Counted from the stretch's first letter, positions 1 through 13,459 are shown. The stretch: 64,000 nt of DNA from Maylandia zebra (GCF_041146795.1 NC_135170.1:10288033-10352032); one strand, 5' to 3'. Notes: generated from the sequence alone by a model not told the origin. Made by a program: numbers and translations.

Positions 1-769
<769 letters not shown>

Positions 770-3225
770 GTGTTTCGGTGCTTCATGAGACGATTCCTCC
801 TTGTACGTCTTTAGACTCCTGAGGGTTCTCATCTACATCAGCTATGTCATCATGTTGCTTGGCAATCATCTGATCCATTTTTTTTTACCATTTAGACACT
901 CCTACTGTTTTAGTTTCATATCCACAAAAGCTGAATTATGCAGGATATATTATGACACCATCTCGTTGCCTAGCATTCACCTAGCAACTGGCTAAAATGA
1001 CTTGTTTTTATCATATAAATTGCATCTGCTGCCCCTGTTTTTTGTGTTTTTCTTTGTTACTTGTCTCAGTTTGCCAAACGCCTGAACAGGCCAAACTAAA
1101 CTCCAGCATGGAAATGTACAAGTTCTTATAGTTTACAAATACCCCAACATTTGAACACACTTTACAAACATGTGACATTTTCGGTGTAAAAATGATCCCA
1201 AATTATATTAATTATGGTTCCCAGAACCAAATCTACAATCTACAAGAAAAGTAATAAATAAATATGCATATATATGGCAAAGGCAAAAACTAGTGCTTTT
1301 CACTGTACATCAAACACAGCCTACCTTCCTTGAACTGAAGGGGAAGTACTTTACCCTTTATGTACCCAGCACAGCATAATCTATGTCTGCTATTCTCTAA
1401 AACGCTTAAAGAAGACTGGAAAAAAAATAATCTACTTTATCTGTACTGATATCACAGAAATCAGTATCATAAACTAATCAGTTCTTCATTTATCTTGATC
1501 ATAATAAAAATACCACGTCTGATAAAAACACCCTCCCAGGGAAGATCGGGCTTATTTCGAGTGACAGAAGAGAGAAAAACATTAACCAATCAAACTGAAG
1601 GCACAGACAGAAATAGATCAGAATTTCACAGCTCATTCTACAGCTTGCATGTGCGAATGCTAAGCAAAAGCGGAATCTCTTGAATCTTTGCCCAAATTTT
1701 AGCCCCAAAAATGTTCAAACCCCTTGACTGACAGCAGAAAAATTCTTAAATTGTACTACTTACAGGCTTCAAGATGTTACTATTCATAAAAAACACTTAC
1801 AATCAGCATATGTGCAGATGGCATGTAAGTTTAGTAGAAGCCACAGCACTTGATCAAATGCAGATTATAATTAGCCCAGATGTTAGCTTGCCCTGTTTGT
1901 ACAGCTTTTAACAGCGTGCCCCCTGTGGGCATGACGAACTCTCGGCTGTTTCTCTGAAACTTACTTGGGAAAAGTACCACGCTTTTCATATCTCATAAAC
2001 TCCACACGACCTCTCAATTTTACACTATTGCTTATCATTTTACAAGATGAATACCCTTGTTTGTCTGGAAATGTCAGCCACAAAGAGTAATTAAATGTAC
2101 AAGATGAAAACATCTTCTATCATCTATCCTATCTACCTTTGTATCTAAGGTATGTTAGTCACTGCTTAAGAGTTCGACTGTCATTAACAACAAAGAAGAC
2201 TTTGAAATTTCTTTGACTTTTTTGCCAAATTGTCAGCAAAATTGTCAGAATTCCCCAATGCAAGTTCTCACTGACACAACTGGAAAAAATGGCATTTCTG
2301 AACAGATATCTTCTGGAGCCTGAATCTGACCTCAGACTGAAATCAAATCAAAGGCACATGAACTGAAACCAACGCTTTTCTCCGTGTGGCTGTATTTTTT
2401 GCAAGCAACTCATCTGACTCCTGGTGTGAGCAACACAAACTGAAGCTGAGTTCCCCTTGATGTGCACAAAGACAGGCATGTCAGAGCACTGTGGTTGATG
2501 TGGTGGGGGGCTGGCACCTTTTCCCAGGGGCTTTCAGGGAGAGCAGACGAGAGGAGTGCAGGGAGCCGAGACGGGCTGGTGGGTTCGGTGGGTTTTCAAC
2601 TTCATTTGTTTTGGGGGGTTCAGGGGCTGCTCGTTCCCCCGATGGTGGCAGAAAACTGCCTTTCTAGGAACCTGAAACCTGAAGCAGAGCGAGGCAAGAA
2701 AAAACAATTGTAGGCAAAAGTTCATTTTCCTTTTGTTTTGATCCAGATGTTTACTCGCTGTGATAGTCTGGAGTATAGTACTTTATATTTTACTTGTCCT
2801 TTATTATAAGGTAAACATGACATAAGTACTACAGTACCTCAAGTGACTACACACACACACATACATATATAGTCTCATTACATGTGGTATAAAACTAGCA
2901 TTATAGCATTTCACACAAAGAACATTATACCAACAGTCACGCCTGATGCTGGTAGTGTGATGGCAGACTGGGGTTTCAGTATCTAGATGACTTTCTGTAT
3001 TGATGGTACCATGAATTCTGTTCTTTACCCAGAATTTATATTTCTATGTGATTTTTTTTTATTTTCCCGTGTTTGTCTTTTAGTTAATCTATTCAGCGGT
3101 GTGTCCATTTTATACTTCCCTTGTGAGAAACTTCAAATTAACTCTTACTTACATTTCCTTGCTCCAGTTTCTATCCTTGCACTATCATACTCTCCCCTCT
3201 ATCATCTGTATGGCACAAGTCGGGA
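770..3225. other. Intergenic, no gene seen
   Basis: AT-rich sequence with frequent stops in all frames. It holds homopolymer runs and a short CA/TA tract near 2852-2870. The short open frames here have no recognisable domain, and the opposite-strand frames at about 2462-2725 are mutual shadows. I see no RNA gene or promoter. Confidence 0.5.
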
Positions 3226-4340
3226 TACCAACTTTCACGTTTTGACAGGATACCTCAGGAGGTTCATTGTTGTCAACAATGGCGAAAAGCCTGGTGTCAG
3301 TAGATGCAAGCAGAAAGGCTGGTCCAGGATGCTTTGGTTGCAGAGGCTGGGGCTGCAGAGGGCAACAGGCAGCTCTGGAGGCTGGGGTTGAGGCTGTGGC
3401 CTGGTTGCCCTCACCCTCGCAGCTGGGACAGGTGTAGTGTGCTCAGTCTCTGGGTTTGCCAGCCCACATTCAGTCTCTCACTGGGACCTAGCAGCGAAAC
3501 ACTCTGTGGGCCCAGTGCTGACTGACACAGCTACAAAAACAATGTGCACCTAGCAGCTCTTGTCTTTAGTGTCTTCAGTCTTTGTGTTAATCAATCCAGG
3601 ACGGAACCTCAGAGTGGACCTAGCATTGATTGCACTCAGAGCTAGCCACAGCCTGGTTGACTGACCCAGGTGGGAAGACCTTCGGTGCTTGACTTCTGCT
3701 GCAGTGTTCAGGCTTACCGAGGCGTTACCAGCGACCACATTTGCTCTTTGAGGATGGCAAAACAGATAAAGCAGGCTCAGAAAGGTGGCTAGCTATCACT
3801 GCAGCTGGTGGGTGGTTAGCTGGAAACATTAGACAGGGGAAGAAATGATGGCAGGAAAACTGAAACTCAAGGGATTTAATTAATTACGGAAGATATTTAA
3901 TAATGAACAGAATCTGAAAGTCGAAAAAGATAAAGACAGGGTCAAAAACCCAGGACCATCACACATTCATGCTCAAAAACTCTCTATTGTGCCTGAATTA
4001 AAGCACTTGTGCAAAGAAGAGTGGGCCAAATGTCAGTATGTGTTGCTGGAGGATGCAAGGTACAGACGCAGAGGCAGATGGAGGCTAACAAAAGGCGAGC
4101 CCGTTATTGAACTGATTGAAAACCAACATGAGACAAAACAGAAATCAAAACAGAACCCAAGTTTGAACCAATAAACTGACACAGGGCAAAGAGACACATC
4201 GGTACAAAGACCATGGGACAAAATGATGCTGGTGAACTGAACAGTACGCTCTGGCAAAGACGATACACAGGGGAGAGCGGGGCAGAGAGGAAACAGGTGG
4301 GAAACACAGCGAGAGCAAATCTGGAATAATGAGACGAGGG
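3226..4340. repeat. Possible unclassified dispersed repeat
   Basis: This stretch is richer in G+C than its surroundings but has no long conserved reading frame. A 38-base piece at 3993-4030, ending aaagaagagtgggccaaa, resembles the KEEWAK codons near the C-terminus of Tc1 transposases, so a transposon scrap may lie inside it. The wider stretch has the feel of a non-coding interspersed repeat, but I cannot name a family. Copy-number evidence is needed. Confidence 0.25.
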
Positions 4341-4389
4341 AAGCTAAACTCAACAAAACACACAAGGAAAACAGACCCCACACAGACCC

Positions 4390-4392
<3 letters not shown>

Positions 4393-4427
<35 letters not shown>
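4393..4427. repeat. (CA)n microsatellite
   Basis: About 17 uninterrupted CA units. It is responsible for the apparent Cys-Val-rich open frames read on the minus strand here, which are not genes. Confidence 0.95.
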
Positions 4428-4428
<1 letters not shown>

Positions 4429-4598
4429 TTGGATTCTGTGCTTATTTATATTTCCATACACACACGTTGGAGGTGTTTGCTCCGTTCTGTCACACTCCGA
4501 CTGTCACTCTCTCATCTTAGTCCAACTACCCTCCTCCACACCCCAGCAGCTACTAAAACAAGGGAAAGAGGTCATTACACACGCACATACAGTATGTA

Positions 4599-4601
<3 letters not shown>

Positions 4602-4635
<34 letters not shown>
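4602..4635. repeat. (GT)n microsatellite
   Basis: About 17 GT units, 174 bp downstream of the CA tract and complementary to it, so the two could pair as arms of a long stem. Confidence 0.95.
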
Positions 4636-4639
<4 letters not shown>

Positions 4640-6545
4640 TAGCCAGAACCATGAACTTGGATTGGATAAGTAGAAGAGAATGAATGGATAGATATTTAGC
4701 AGCATAGTTCTCAGAACTCTTTCAAAACAGATACTACTTTATGAAATGTTTTACACCAGCTATTTATTTTATGGGTCAGTTTTGTATAATTAGACACCAC
4801 TGAAAACACTTGGATAGTGTCCTCTGTGACCTTAAAAGCCATTTAAGCGATATTTTTCTAAGATTTGTATTTCTGCTACATAGGGGAATAAATATTGTAA
4901 TTAATTGGTCACATGGGTAAAAACAGTACCACAAAAGGGAGAACGCTGAACAGAAAGTTGCGTTTTGGGCGCTGATGTCATCCATTTGGTTTTATCACAT
5001 GGTGGTTGCAAAGTCTCTGATAGTGATGATTTAAGTAAACACTTAGCAGTGAGATAAAATGCAAGAACAACAAGTGACAGATTATTCTTCAGCTTAATCT
5101 AGCATGCAGTTGAGCTCCATCTTTAATTATTATACATCAGGTTGACAGTGCACCAATAGTAAATCCATTATATCCTTCAAAGTTGCACCAGACCATGTGA
5201 GAAAAGTCAGCTGTGTGAGCAAACACACCTACATCAGGTTAGTCGAGCTTAAAAACTACAGCTTAAGATGGATCACTTTCCATAATATGTGATGTTCAGA
5301 GCCACTGAGCCAGACAGCACATCTCAGCGATGTTTCTGGATATTCTGCATATGCAGCAACTTAATTACGAAAAAAGTCTTTGTACTTTTTTATAACTGGC
5401 AAGAACAGAGTGGGTGTATCTAGTACATTTAATGACATCATTACTTCAAATGAATCGTTATCGACGATCAAAGGAAGAGAAGGTTCACGTTATCAGGCAG
5501 CCTCGAGGTCAGCCTACAGTCTCGCTGCTGTTTATCTGTGTAGCTGCTGTGGCTGGTGGCTTGCAGTGGTTTCAGTCAGGGGACTTGACGAATGAAGCGC
5601 TATGCCACTTTCTCACGGCCAACAGCTTCTCTTGTGTCTACAGTTTACCCCCACCCACCCGTTTTACACTCATTTCCTCGCAACTTTTTCAACTTTCTCT
5701 CACTCTGGTTGGCAAAAAAGCAAAGGTTATGGACAGTTCAGGAGTTTCTTTTTTAGCTGAGGGGAGGAAATCGTAAAAGTTTAACAGCTTTGTGAGAATT
5801 TGATGCCGATGTTGGTAATGTCCTGAGTGTGTGTCAAGTAAGCGCTTCGTCAAAGTACAAAGCGCTATATACAGTAACATAAAAGGGCGGCAGCAGTGGC
5901 AGGAAAAACACCAGATGTGCTTTACGATATGATGCACTTATGTTGTGTAACACGGTATCTATAGCCATGGGAACTGGTTGCTGTAGCTCTCAATATTATA
6001 CTATATTACAGGGCCATGTACAAAAGCAAAGCCACAATACTTCCAACCAGGCCTGTGCCACCCACTGAACAGGAAGGAGGTATTTTGCTGAGGTATTTTC
6101 TTTCTGTGTTACCGCTTATCACATCCTCCTACTCTTTTCAATCAATTGCTGTCAGATTGAAAATGCCACAGATTCAATTTAAAACCAAATTTTCACATTT
6201 TTTCATTTAACAAATTACTGAACCAGAAGAGTTTGTAGTCTTACCACCCAACGCAGCGCCACTAAACTAACTATAGCTGCCACTACTCTGTGTAAGGAGG
6301 ACAAACAAATTATGGTAACTATGACAATATTGGAGACAGAAATTTTCTCAAATTTAGCAAGCAAATGGGCATCCCCACTCCTACACATTCATCCAACTGA
6401 GATTTGCGTGACTATGACAGAGCAGGGTTACAGAAAGGTAAGGGGGTGTGAGAACTCATCAATGACAAGGTACCCAAGACAGCTGCTGCCTACATCCCCA
6501 GAGAGACTCTAAATATATAACCACAAGCTCTAAAAGGAAATAGAC
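4640..6545. other. Intergenic, no gene seen
   Basis: AT-rich sequence without a recognisable coding exon, RNA gene or clear transposon end. An overlapping pair of open frames at 5380-5776 has no domain I know, and its predicted peptides look like chance translations. Confidence 0.45.
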
Positions 6546-6549
6546 CTGT

Positions 6550-7300
6550 GATTACAGGCATACCAAAAAATTTATTATCTGGGTTTTTCCAAGTCTTAAA
6601 GCTATCTATGTACAATCTTAGAGTATATTACACCGTCTCTATTTCTTTAACAAAAAACCAAATGCAAAAGCACTGCAAACCATGATTCAGCAGCTTGTAG
6701 AACCATCTTTAGCAGTAATACATTTTCTGTGTATCTTTATGAGTCCCATGAATCATTGTGGAGGAGTTTTGGCCTGCTGTTCTTTACAGGTTTGCGGGTA
6801 TTTGTTTATGCACAGCTATCTTAATGTCCCTGACTTTGAATTGGCTGTTGCAACACACTGATGCTTTTCTTTTTCAGCCATTCTGTGGTAAATTTGCTCC
6901 TCTGCTTATTCTTGTTACATGACCCAGTTTTAGCCAAGCTTTACCGAGCCAAGCATTTGACTCGAGAATACGTTGGTACACAGAGGAGTTCATGGTTTTC
7001 TCACTTACAGCAATGTGCCCAGGTTCATGTGGGCACCTTCTCCACTTTGGTTTCATCTGTCCAAAGAAGTCTTGTGGTTTGTTCAGAAGCAGCTTTGCAA
7101 AGCTAAGCTGTACTGCTGTGTTCTTTTTAGAGAGAAGAGGCTTTCTCTCATACTTGCTCAGTCTTTTTCTAATCGTGGTGTCATGAACTTTAACATTTAA
7201 AATGCTGACTGAGGCCTGTAGACTCTGAGATGTAGCTCTTTTTTTCTTTTCTTTTTTTTGAGCCTTACATGCAGGCTGGATTGGTAAAATGACATACTGG
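6550..7300 (-). mobile_element. Decayed Tc1-like transposon (second family)
   Basis: Read on the minus strand, this is a heavily mutated Tc1 element with its order preserved. From about 7200 downward come NVKVHDTTIRKRLSKYERK, KPLLSKKNTAVQLSFAK, a WTDETKVE segment carrying the first catalytic Asp, then MNSSVYQRILESN and FTTEWLKKKSISVLQQP. Frame changes, stops and a deletion that removes the QQDNDPKH block separate these pieces. Below about 6700 the sequence matches the 3' flank of the same element type (gacggtgtaatat, then ttaagacttgg). Boundaries are approximate because the inverted repeats are eroded. It cannot make a working transposase. Confidence 0.75.
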
Positions 7301-7384
7301 TAATCTGGCTTAGACGTAGTTCAAACTAACTTTTTTTCTTTGTCGATATAATCATACAGGCTATGGGGCAGCTTTAATGGCCAC

Positions 7385-8460
7385 TCCTCATGGTCCATTA
7401 AACTGGATTGATCCATGGATCCTGGAATGCCTGGAACTGTCCACAGTACCCTAAAAGCCTTCATCAGGAATTTGATGGGGATGTGGCGGACAACACTAGA
7501 GGCCAACTTCAAGCCAAAAGCACAAGTGACCATCGAGTGCTGGATTACCAAGGAGATGCTGTCCCTGCTGATGTTCTGCACAGGCCTGGACCCCACCAAT
7601 GGATACCTGCTACAGAATGGAGCAAACATCAGTCACCTCCTCTACATGGATGACAACAAGCCGTATGCCAGGAGTGAATGAGACATCGATTCCCTGATCC
7701 ATACCACTAGGATCTATAGCAATAACATTGGAATGTCATTCAAGGTGGGAAAGTGTAGTCGGATGGCAACAAAGAGAGGGAAGGTAGTCAGAACTGAGGA
7801 GATTGTACTAACAGAAGGCAGCACTGCAAACACTGAGGACAACAACACGTACCTAGGAAAGCTGCAACACCACATAAGCAAGTCCTGAGGAGTCAGCTGA
7901 ATGGGAAGAACAAGACCTGGGCAATCACCACCTACACCCTGCCAGTCATCAGATAGCCCACTGGGATAATACGCTGACCAAAGGAGGAGACAGAAGCCAC
8001 TGCTGAGTGGAAGGAAGGGCTAGTGAGTGTCAGAACCACTTTCCAGGACGAAACGGCAAACATCCATGAGTACATCAGGAAAATGGCCAAAACTGATCAT
8101 GCCCTTAGTGAATACCTCAGGCAGCAGAAATTTGAGAAAAAAGAGGAGCTAGAGGAGGAATTGTCATGAAATGACAGGCCCCTGCACGACATGCATCGGC
8201 AGATAGAGGAAGTGGCTGATACTGAGAAATCCTGGACTGAACAGAGGCACTAATCCTGGCAGCACAGTAACAAGTTTAAAGCAGAAGCTCCAGCAAGGTT
8301 GGGGTCTACCACACCAGACAAGACAAGACCTCAGCCACACCCTGTGCAAAGATGCTCCAGAGACAGTCCAGCACATAACACCAGGGTGCAAGATGCTAGC
8401 AGGCAGAGCATACACCGAACGCCAAAACCAAGTTGCTAGTACAGTATACAGGAACTAGCA
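7385..8460 (+). pseudogene. Broken LINE reverse transcriptase (R4/Dong or R2-like)
   Basis: The relic begins in the reverse transcriptase fingers/palm (GTVHSTLKAFIRNLMG) and continues through a WITKEMLSLLMFCTGLDP block. The catalytic motif follows as HLLYMDDNKPYARSE, with the YMDD box intact. After a stop near 7681, fragments of the same protein continue: DIDSLIHTTRIYSNNIGMSF, SVRTTFQDETANIHEYIRKM and DRPLHDMHRQIEEVADTEKS. Near the end lies LCKDAPETVQHITPGCKMLA, a Cys/His-type motif upstream of where R2/R4 elements carry a restriction-like endonuclease. The 5' half is missing, as in a normal 5'-truncated LINE insertion, and several stops and frameshifts make it dead. Assignment to the R4/Dong clade rather than R2 is from memory of fish elements and is uncertain. 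Confidence 0.75.
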
Positions 8461-8469
8461 TTGTTTTCA

Positions 8470-8985
8470 TTACTGACACTGGATTGCCCAATGAACTCTC
8501 TCCTACCTTCCTTCTGCGAGAAAAAGAAACTAGAATTCCCCTTCAGCTACACCATCAGTGGTACCACGAACAAAAAGTAGTAAAATGAGTTCAATTATTC
8601 TTTGCAATGCATTTTTAAAGAGAAAATAATGTGATTAAATACTGTATTTCTCTCTTTTTTTGCATATACATCATTAGCATTGCTGTTTTGACCGATCATG
8701 GTGGGCAGCCTGGCTCAAAACGCCAGGGTTGGGGTGATTTTGCTGGGATCTGGCATCTGTCCTGAACGTAGAATGACGGACTTCAAATTGTTTACACCTC
8801 ATATACCACCTTTCCTAGATTGATGGACAGCAACAGTTGCTTATTTAGGGTTACTGCTGATGTCTTTCCTCCTCGCTTTTGTGTTAACAAACACCTGAAA
8901 GCTCCAGACCAGCAAACAACCAAAGCGTCAGCTTTCATAGAGGTGCTCACACTTGGCGATGATCAGTTAATCAAGTGATTTGTAG
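8470..8985. other. Short intergenic stretch, nothing seen
   Basis: Lies between the LINE relic and the next Tc1 scrap. No reading frame, repeat end or RNA gene is recognisable. Confidence 0.4.
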
Positions 8986-8989
8986 CACC

Positions 8990-9245
8990 TGCCTGTTTCT
9001 TGCCCTCCTAATTCCTATTAAAGAATTAAGGGTGTGCTTATTTATTCACACGTGCGCCTACATTTTTTCTTAGTGTTTGTTAGATAAATAAACAAAGACA
9101 CGGTATAATATGTCATGCTTTGTGGTTCATCAAAAGTTGTATTTATGTGATTTTAAGACTTGCTAAAGAGCTAAATTATTTTTATTACATCCTGATACAT
9201 AAAGTTCAGATTGAACAGCGGGTGTACTTTCTTTGTGTCTATTTA
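8990..9245 (+). mobile_element. 3' terminal fragment of Tc1-like transposon (second family)
   Basis: The fragment contains ggtgtgcttatttattcacacg, then gacacggtataatatgtcatg, gttgtatttatgtgattttaa and gacttgctaaagagc. It ends near gcgggtgtactttctttgtg. This is the non-coding 3' flank of the same Tc1-like family seen on the minus strand at 6550-7300, where the gacacggtgtaatat and ttaagacttg blocks are shared. No transposase sequence is attached. Confidence 0.6.
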
Positions 9246-9249
9246 AAAA

Positions 9250-10600
9250 GTCTTGAACATTTACAGAAAGGGCCTTGCTTCTGATCATAAGTCAGCTACT
9301 AATTCTAATAATTCCATCGGAGTTACAGAATATTTACCATAAACTCGCCATCATTGTGAAGGGTGTCTGAGCTGTTTGCTTGTGATTAAAGATGTTAGCC
9401 ATTTGATGTGTGAGGTTTGTTGCAAACTTGTGATGTTTTTTCATGACATGGTCGTGTGAATCCTGTCACCTAACTCAACCCCACCCAAAACATCCCTGCC
9501 TATGGGCAAGGGTGTGTGAGTGCGTCACAGTGTGTGTGTATATTGCAGTTGAAAAGGTGTGAAGCCGCAGGGTTTAGAGCACAACTTTGAAACCGAGGGT
9601 GTTTATAGGATAGCAGCCCCTTGTAATGTTCATCGCACCACAGCCCTGCTTTCTAATTTTGTAGCCACGTTCCCCGAAAGAGATAGAAAAACCTCAGTTT
9701 ATTTTGCAGTGAGATCATGGAAACCATAATGTGCTCTCTTTTGAAAACAAGAGAAAAATACAAAGACTTGAGTTGATTAGCTCTCTGTGTAATGACTTTT
9801 GTTCAAATATTATTTTGTTTATCACATTTAGCTGTGCTGAGGCTGGCCACTACACATACACAAGCATTTACCCTAAATGTGTAGACTGACGTTTATGGAA
9901 GTGCATTAATTTCTTCCTGTGAGTTAGCACATACTGATAGCCCTCCCATTTAAATAAGTATGGACAGACTCTTGGGGGTGGGTACCTCAGCTAAAGCTAA
10001 AGTGTAGCTTTCATCTGTCAAATACTTTTAGCATATACCCCTTAATATACAGCTTTACATGCTGCAGAAATGTAAGGTCAATAGTACATTTAATGCTTAG
10101 TGAGCTGACTCTAAATAGCCAGGAAATCAGATATTTCAGCTTTAACATGTTAGCAAGCAAAGGAGCTTTTGGAGAAAATAATGAGCTTTGTTGTTCGCTA
10201 AATCACAAGTTCCATTGCAACGCCATAATTTGATGTGTTGCATCTGTCATACATACAGTTACATGGAAACATTTTCACACAACTGTGTGTATGATGAAAA
10301 GCGAAACCCCTCTGAAACACTACAGCGTAATCTGACGTATGCCAACCAAACTGCAAAGCTGCCCACAACTGCTGTGATTGGCCAGGAAGGAAGAAGTCAC
10401 AGCATTTCTTTCTGTTGGCACGGCATATAAAACAATCACATAGTAATTAGCACATAAAGCTTAAATACCAGAGACATCAACTACTTGCGTAGATTACATT
10501 GTAGGCTATACAAAGATTCATAGCAGAAGTCTAAATCAGCCGAAAGTAGCAGCAGATGTTTGTGGACTTTGCTGGTTTTAAACATTCACGTCTATGTCAA
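9250..10600. other. Intergenic, no gene seen
   Basis: AT-rich, no credible coding exon. The 80-residue open frame at 10188-10430 has no recognisable domain. Confidence 0.45.
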
Positions 10601-10604
10601 ACAA

Positions 10605-11195
10605 TCTTCCCAGCAAACTCAACCTAAGGTCAGATGGTGCCAATGCTCAGAAAAACTGAAATAAATCAAAACTACATCTTGGCCTCTACAGGCCTCAATT
10701 AGCATGCTAAATGTTAAAGTCCATGACAGCACAATTAGAAAAGACTGAATAAGTAAGGCTTGAGTTGAAACAACTGCCAGGAGAAAGCATCTTCTATCTA
10801 AAAGAACATGGCAGCACGGCTTAGGTTGGCAGTTACATTTGAACAAACCATAAGAATTCTTGCATTTCTTGGATTTGGACAAACCAGACCAGAGTAGAGA
10901 TGTTTGGCCGTGATACACACCACCACAAGCAAACAGCATACCAGCACAAACACCTCCTACCAACTCTTAAAGCACAGTGGTAGAGTCTTGATGATTTGAG
11001 CTCGGTTTGTGGACTTCAGCCTAACTGAAATGCTGCGCAAGAGAGCTGTGCATAACACAGTAAAGAAGAGTACAATGTTAGAGACAGCCCAAATCTCAGC
11101 GAGATTAATTATTTTAAGTTAAACTTGCTAAATGTGGTTCTACAACCTATTGAATGGTGGGGAGTACAGCAGTACTTAATTTTTCATAGGATTCC
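10605..11195 (+). mobile_element. Internally deleted Tc1-like transposon relic (second family)
   Basis: Blocks of a fish Tc1 element occur in order on the plus strand. They are cagatggtgccaatgctcag, the leader aggcctcaattagcatgct, LNVKVHDSTIRK, and gaacatggcagcacggctta. Then comes TRVEMFGRDTHHHKQTAYQH, matching the TKVEMFGHNA...AYQHKHL region. A large deletion removes most of the catalytic core. The sequence resumes at ctgaaatgctgcgcaagaga and ends with gtggttctacaacctattga, the usual C-terminal region and stop surroundings. Stops and indels interrupt every frame. The opposite-strand 114-residue open frame at 10619-10963 is an antisense shadow. Confidence 0.7.
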
Positions 11196-11199
11196 ATAT

Positions 11200-12700
11200 A
11201 TTCATTTGCAAACTATGAAGGCAAAAAGAGCAAAGCTAAAAGGTAGAACAATCTAGCACTGTTAACTAGTGGAGACCATAGTTATAACACCAATGATAAT
11301 TTATTCTTCTACTGGTCTAAAACTTGTAGAAAGAGGAAAGATTAGAGGTCTAAGGAGCTTAGAAAGAAAAGCGACTGGACTTCTTTAAGTTTCTTGAAGA
11401 TGTTTTAACTCTGCTTCATCCCAGAAGTTTCTTCGATTAGCGGTCTTTGCCATTCATCTATGTAACCAAGATGGCAACGGTTGAAGGCGAGAAGTGTACA
11501 GACTTCCAAATTCAGCTTTTTTGATTGTTATGAGTAAACAGTAGGGGTACTAATACAGCACTTCATGTAACCATTGTCAGCATAAGCGTACACAAACACC
11601 CACACCCACATATGCATACAAGCAAAGAGAGAAAGAGAGCTTTAGAAGAAAATCTAATGCAGTCGGTGTAAAACTGCACTGCAATTCTCAGCTATGTAAA
11701 GCTTTTAGATTTAATAAACGCTCAGCAATCTGGGGCGGTATTGTGGGTTTGAATGTTTACGTAGAGAAGCTGAGCATGTTATCTGAAGAACTGTCCTCGT
11801 CAGTCACAGTTGCAGAATTTATCTTGAGATTTTTCTCTGTGGCATGAGTGAATGCATTTCTCGCTCACACATAATGTTTGCCACCACTGCTGCATCTTCC
11901 ACACCACTTTTCGTTTCTGCTCTGTAAAACCAGGCCCCACTCTCAAAAGCATGCACATATGCAGACACACGCGCGCGCACACACACAGTTTTCACACTTA
12001 CACACATACACCAGCTGTGTGGAGTAGCTCATCTTGTGGTTCATTTTCAGTTTGAGTGTTTGCTCCAGATTGTTTAGTGGCCTAAATATCAAGGAAATGA
12101 CACCAGAAATTTACATTATGACCCTCTCTTGCACACACACACACAAAAATACTCACAAGTCAGTTTCAAAACTTTGGTCATCAAAGTTCTTTGGCCTTTA
12201 AGGTCTCACTACAGAAGCTCGGGTTTTGTAATTAAGTGGTGAGAGCGGCACAAGAGGAGCATTCACAGATAATGTGTGCGACTACAGTTGAGTGCAGTCA
12301 GAGCGGTACCGTAACTTCAGCGACCTCTGCTGGACAATGCTCTCAGTTAACTGTTTTACTGTAGTTTATGTTGTTATGCAACCTTATACCTCTTTTATCT
12401 GACGCACTAGACATTATTTGCTTTAATCCATATAAGGATTTTAAGTATGAAGCTGCAAACACAATAACTGACATATATTACAGCTGACACCTAAAATAAT
12501 GTGTAGTTACAATGTAAAAAGTAAGGCTTAGGGTAGTTTATCATACAGCCCGCATACCTACTAGTACTGCAAAATTAGAATGAAGAAAGTGGAGCTATAA
12601 GTACTCTGTCCGCTTTTCTTGGTTATCACCTTGTTCTACTGAGCCTACTGGGAACTACTGTTGGTGACTTATGGAGGCAGATTTCACCAGGCTGTATTGT
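11200..12700. other. Intergenic upstream of the LRRC8-like gene
   Basis: Mostly AT-rich sequence with a short CA/GC tract near 11966-11986. A CTCF-like core occurs in reverse orientation at 12320-12333. No coding exon is recognisable. The promoter of the LRRC8-like gene should lie at the right end of this stretch or just beyond, but no clear core element decides its position. Confidence 0.4.
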
Positions 12701-12999
12701 GAAGTGTTGTCAATTGAACTTTCCAACAGTGTATAAAGCTGGTAAAGTGTTCCCGTCATTATGCATATGAAGTATTTTCACTTTGTCCAGTGGAAACATT
12801 TTTCCACTGTTTTTTTGTGTGTGTCACATTTTTGTCTACTTCAGTTCTGAAGGAGTTAAAGGGAGCAAGCAAACCCCCTGTGGGTCTTGAGCAGGCTTCT
12901 AGCATTGAATTAAATTTCTCAGCCACACATCCTCTGCTGCCATGGCAACTTTTGAATAGCCTTGTGCCAGTCAGCTCAGGAGGAGTTTGTTTTGTAAGT

Positions 13000-13113
13000 T
13001 TCAGAAGTTTTTCACTGCTAAACCAGACAGCGCCGGCTTGGAGTTTCTGTAATGCAGCTGTGGGTTGATCACAAGTAGAGAGAGAACAGCAAGAGAAGAA
13101 GTTATTTGCACAG
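13000..13113 (+). other. Possible non-coding first exon of the LRRC8-like gene
   Basis: A strong donor, cacag|gtaggt, sits at 13113/13114, and a matching acceptor, cttgcag, precedes the first coding exon at 13445. The start of this exon is a guess. A TATA-like tgtataaagc near 12729 is one possible core promoter, which would place the start near 12760. Confidence 0.35.
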
Positions 13114-13459
13114 GTAGGTGAAGAGCTGTGGATAAAACAACAAGGACTGTTATGATCCAATTTGCATTGTTGCCAAGTAGAACTTAAGTGAACTTTTTTA
13201 TATATATATAATTCGTTTACTCTTAGTTAGCAACAGCATTTCAAAGTTTTCTGGAATACATCTATTTGAAATTTCAAAAGATTTTCTATGTATTATATCA
13301 AATTGACTGTTAAATATTCACAAAATTCACTGTAGTTCAGTTCTGCAGTTTAGCTCATGATGTGATCCTATAATACAACTTTCCACATTTGGTCAGTGCT
13401 GTAGTTCTCTCTTAGTTTTCTCATTTTTAAAGCAAATCTTGCAGGACCCAGAGGACGCC

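Noticed and set aside
4033-4461. Minus-strand frames of 142 and 93 residues rich in Cys-Val
   Set aside because: They are translations of the CA microsatellite and flanking low-complexity sequence.
10619-10963. Minus-strand 114-residue frame
   Set aside because: Antisense shadow of the Tc1-like relic whose recognisable transposase words read on the plus strand.
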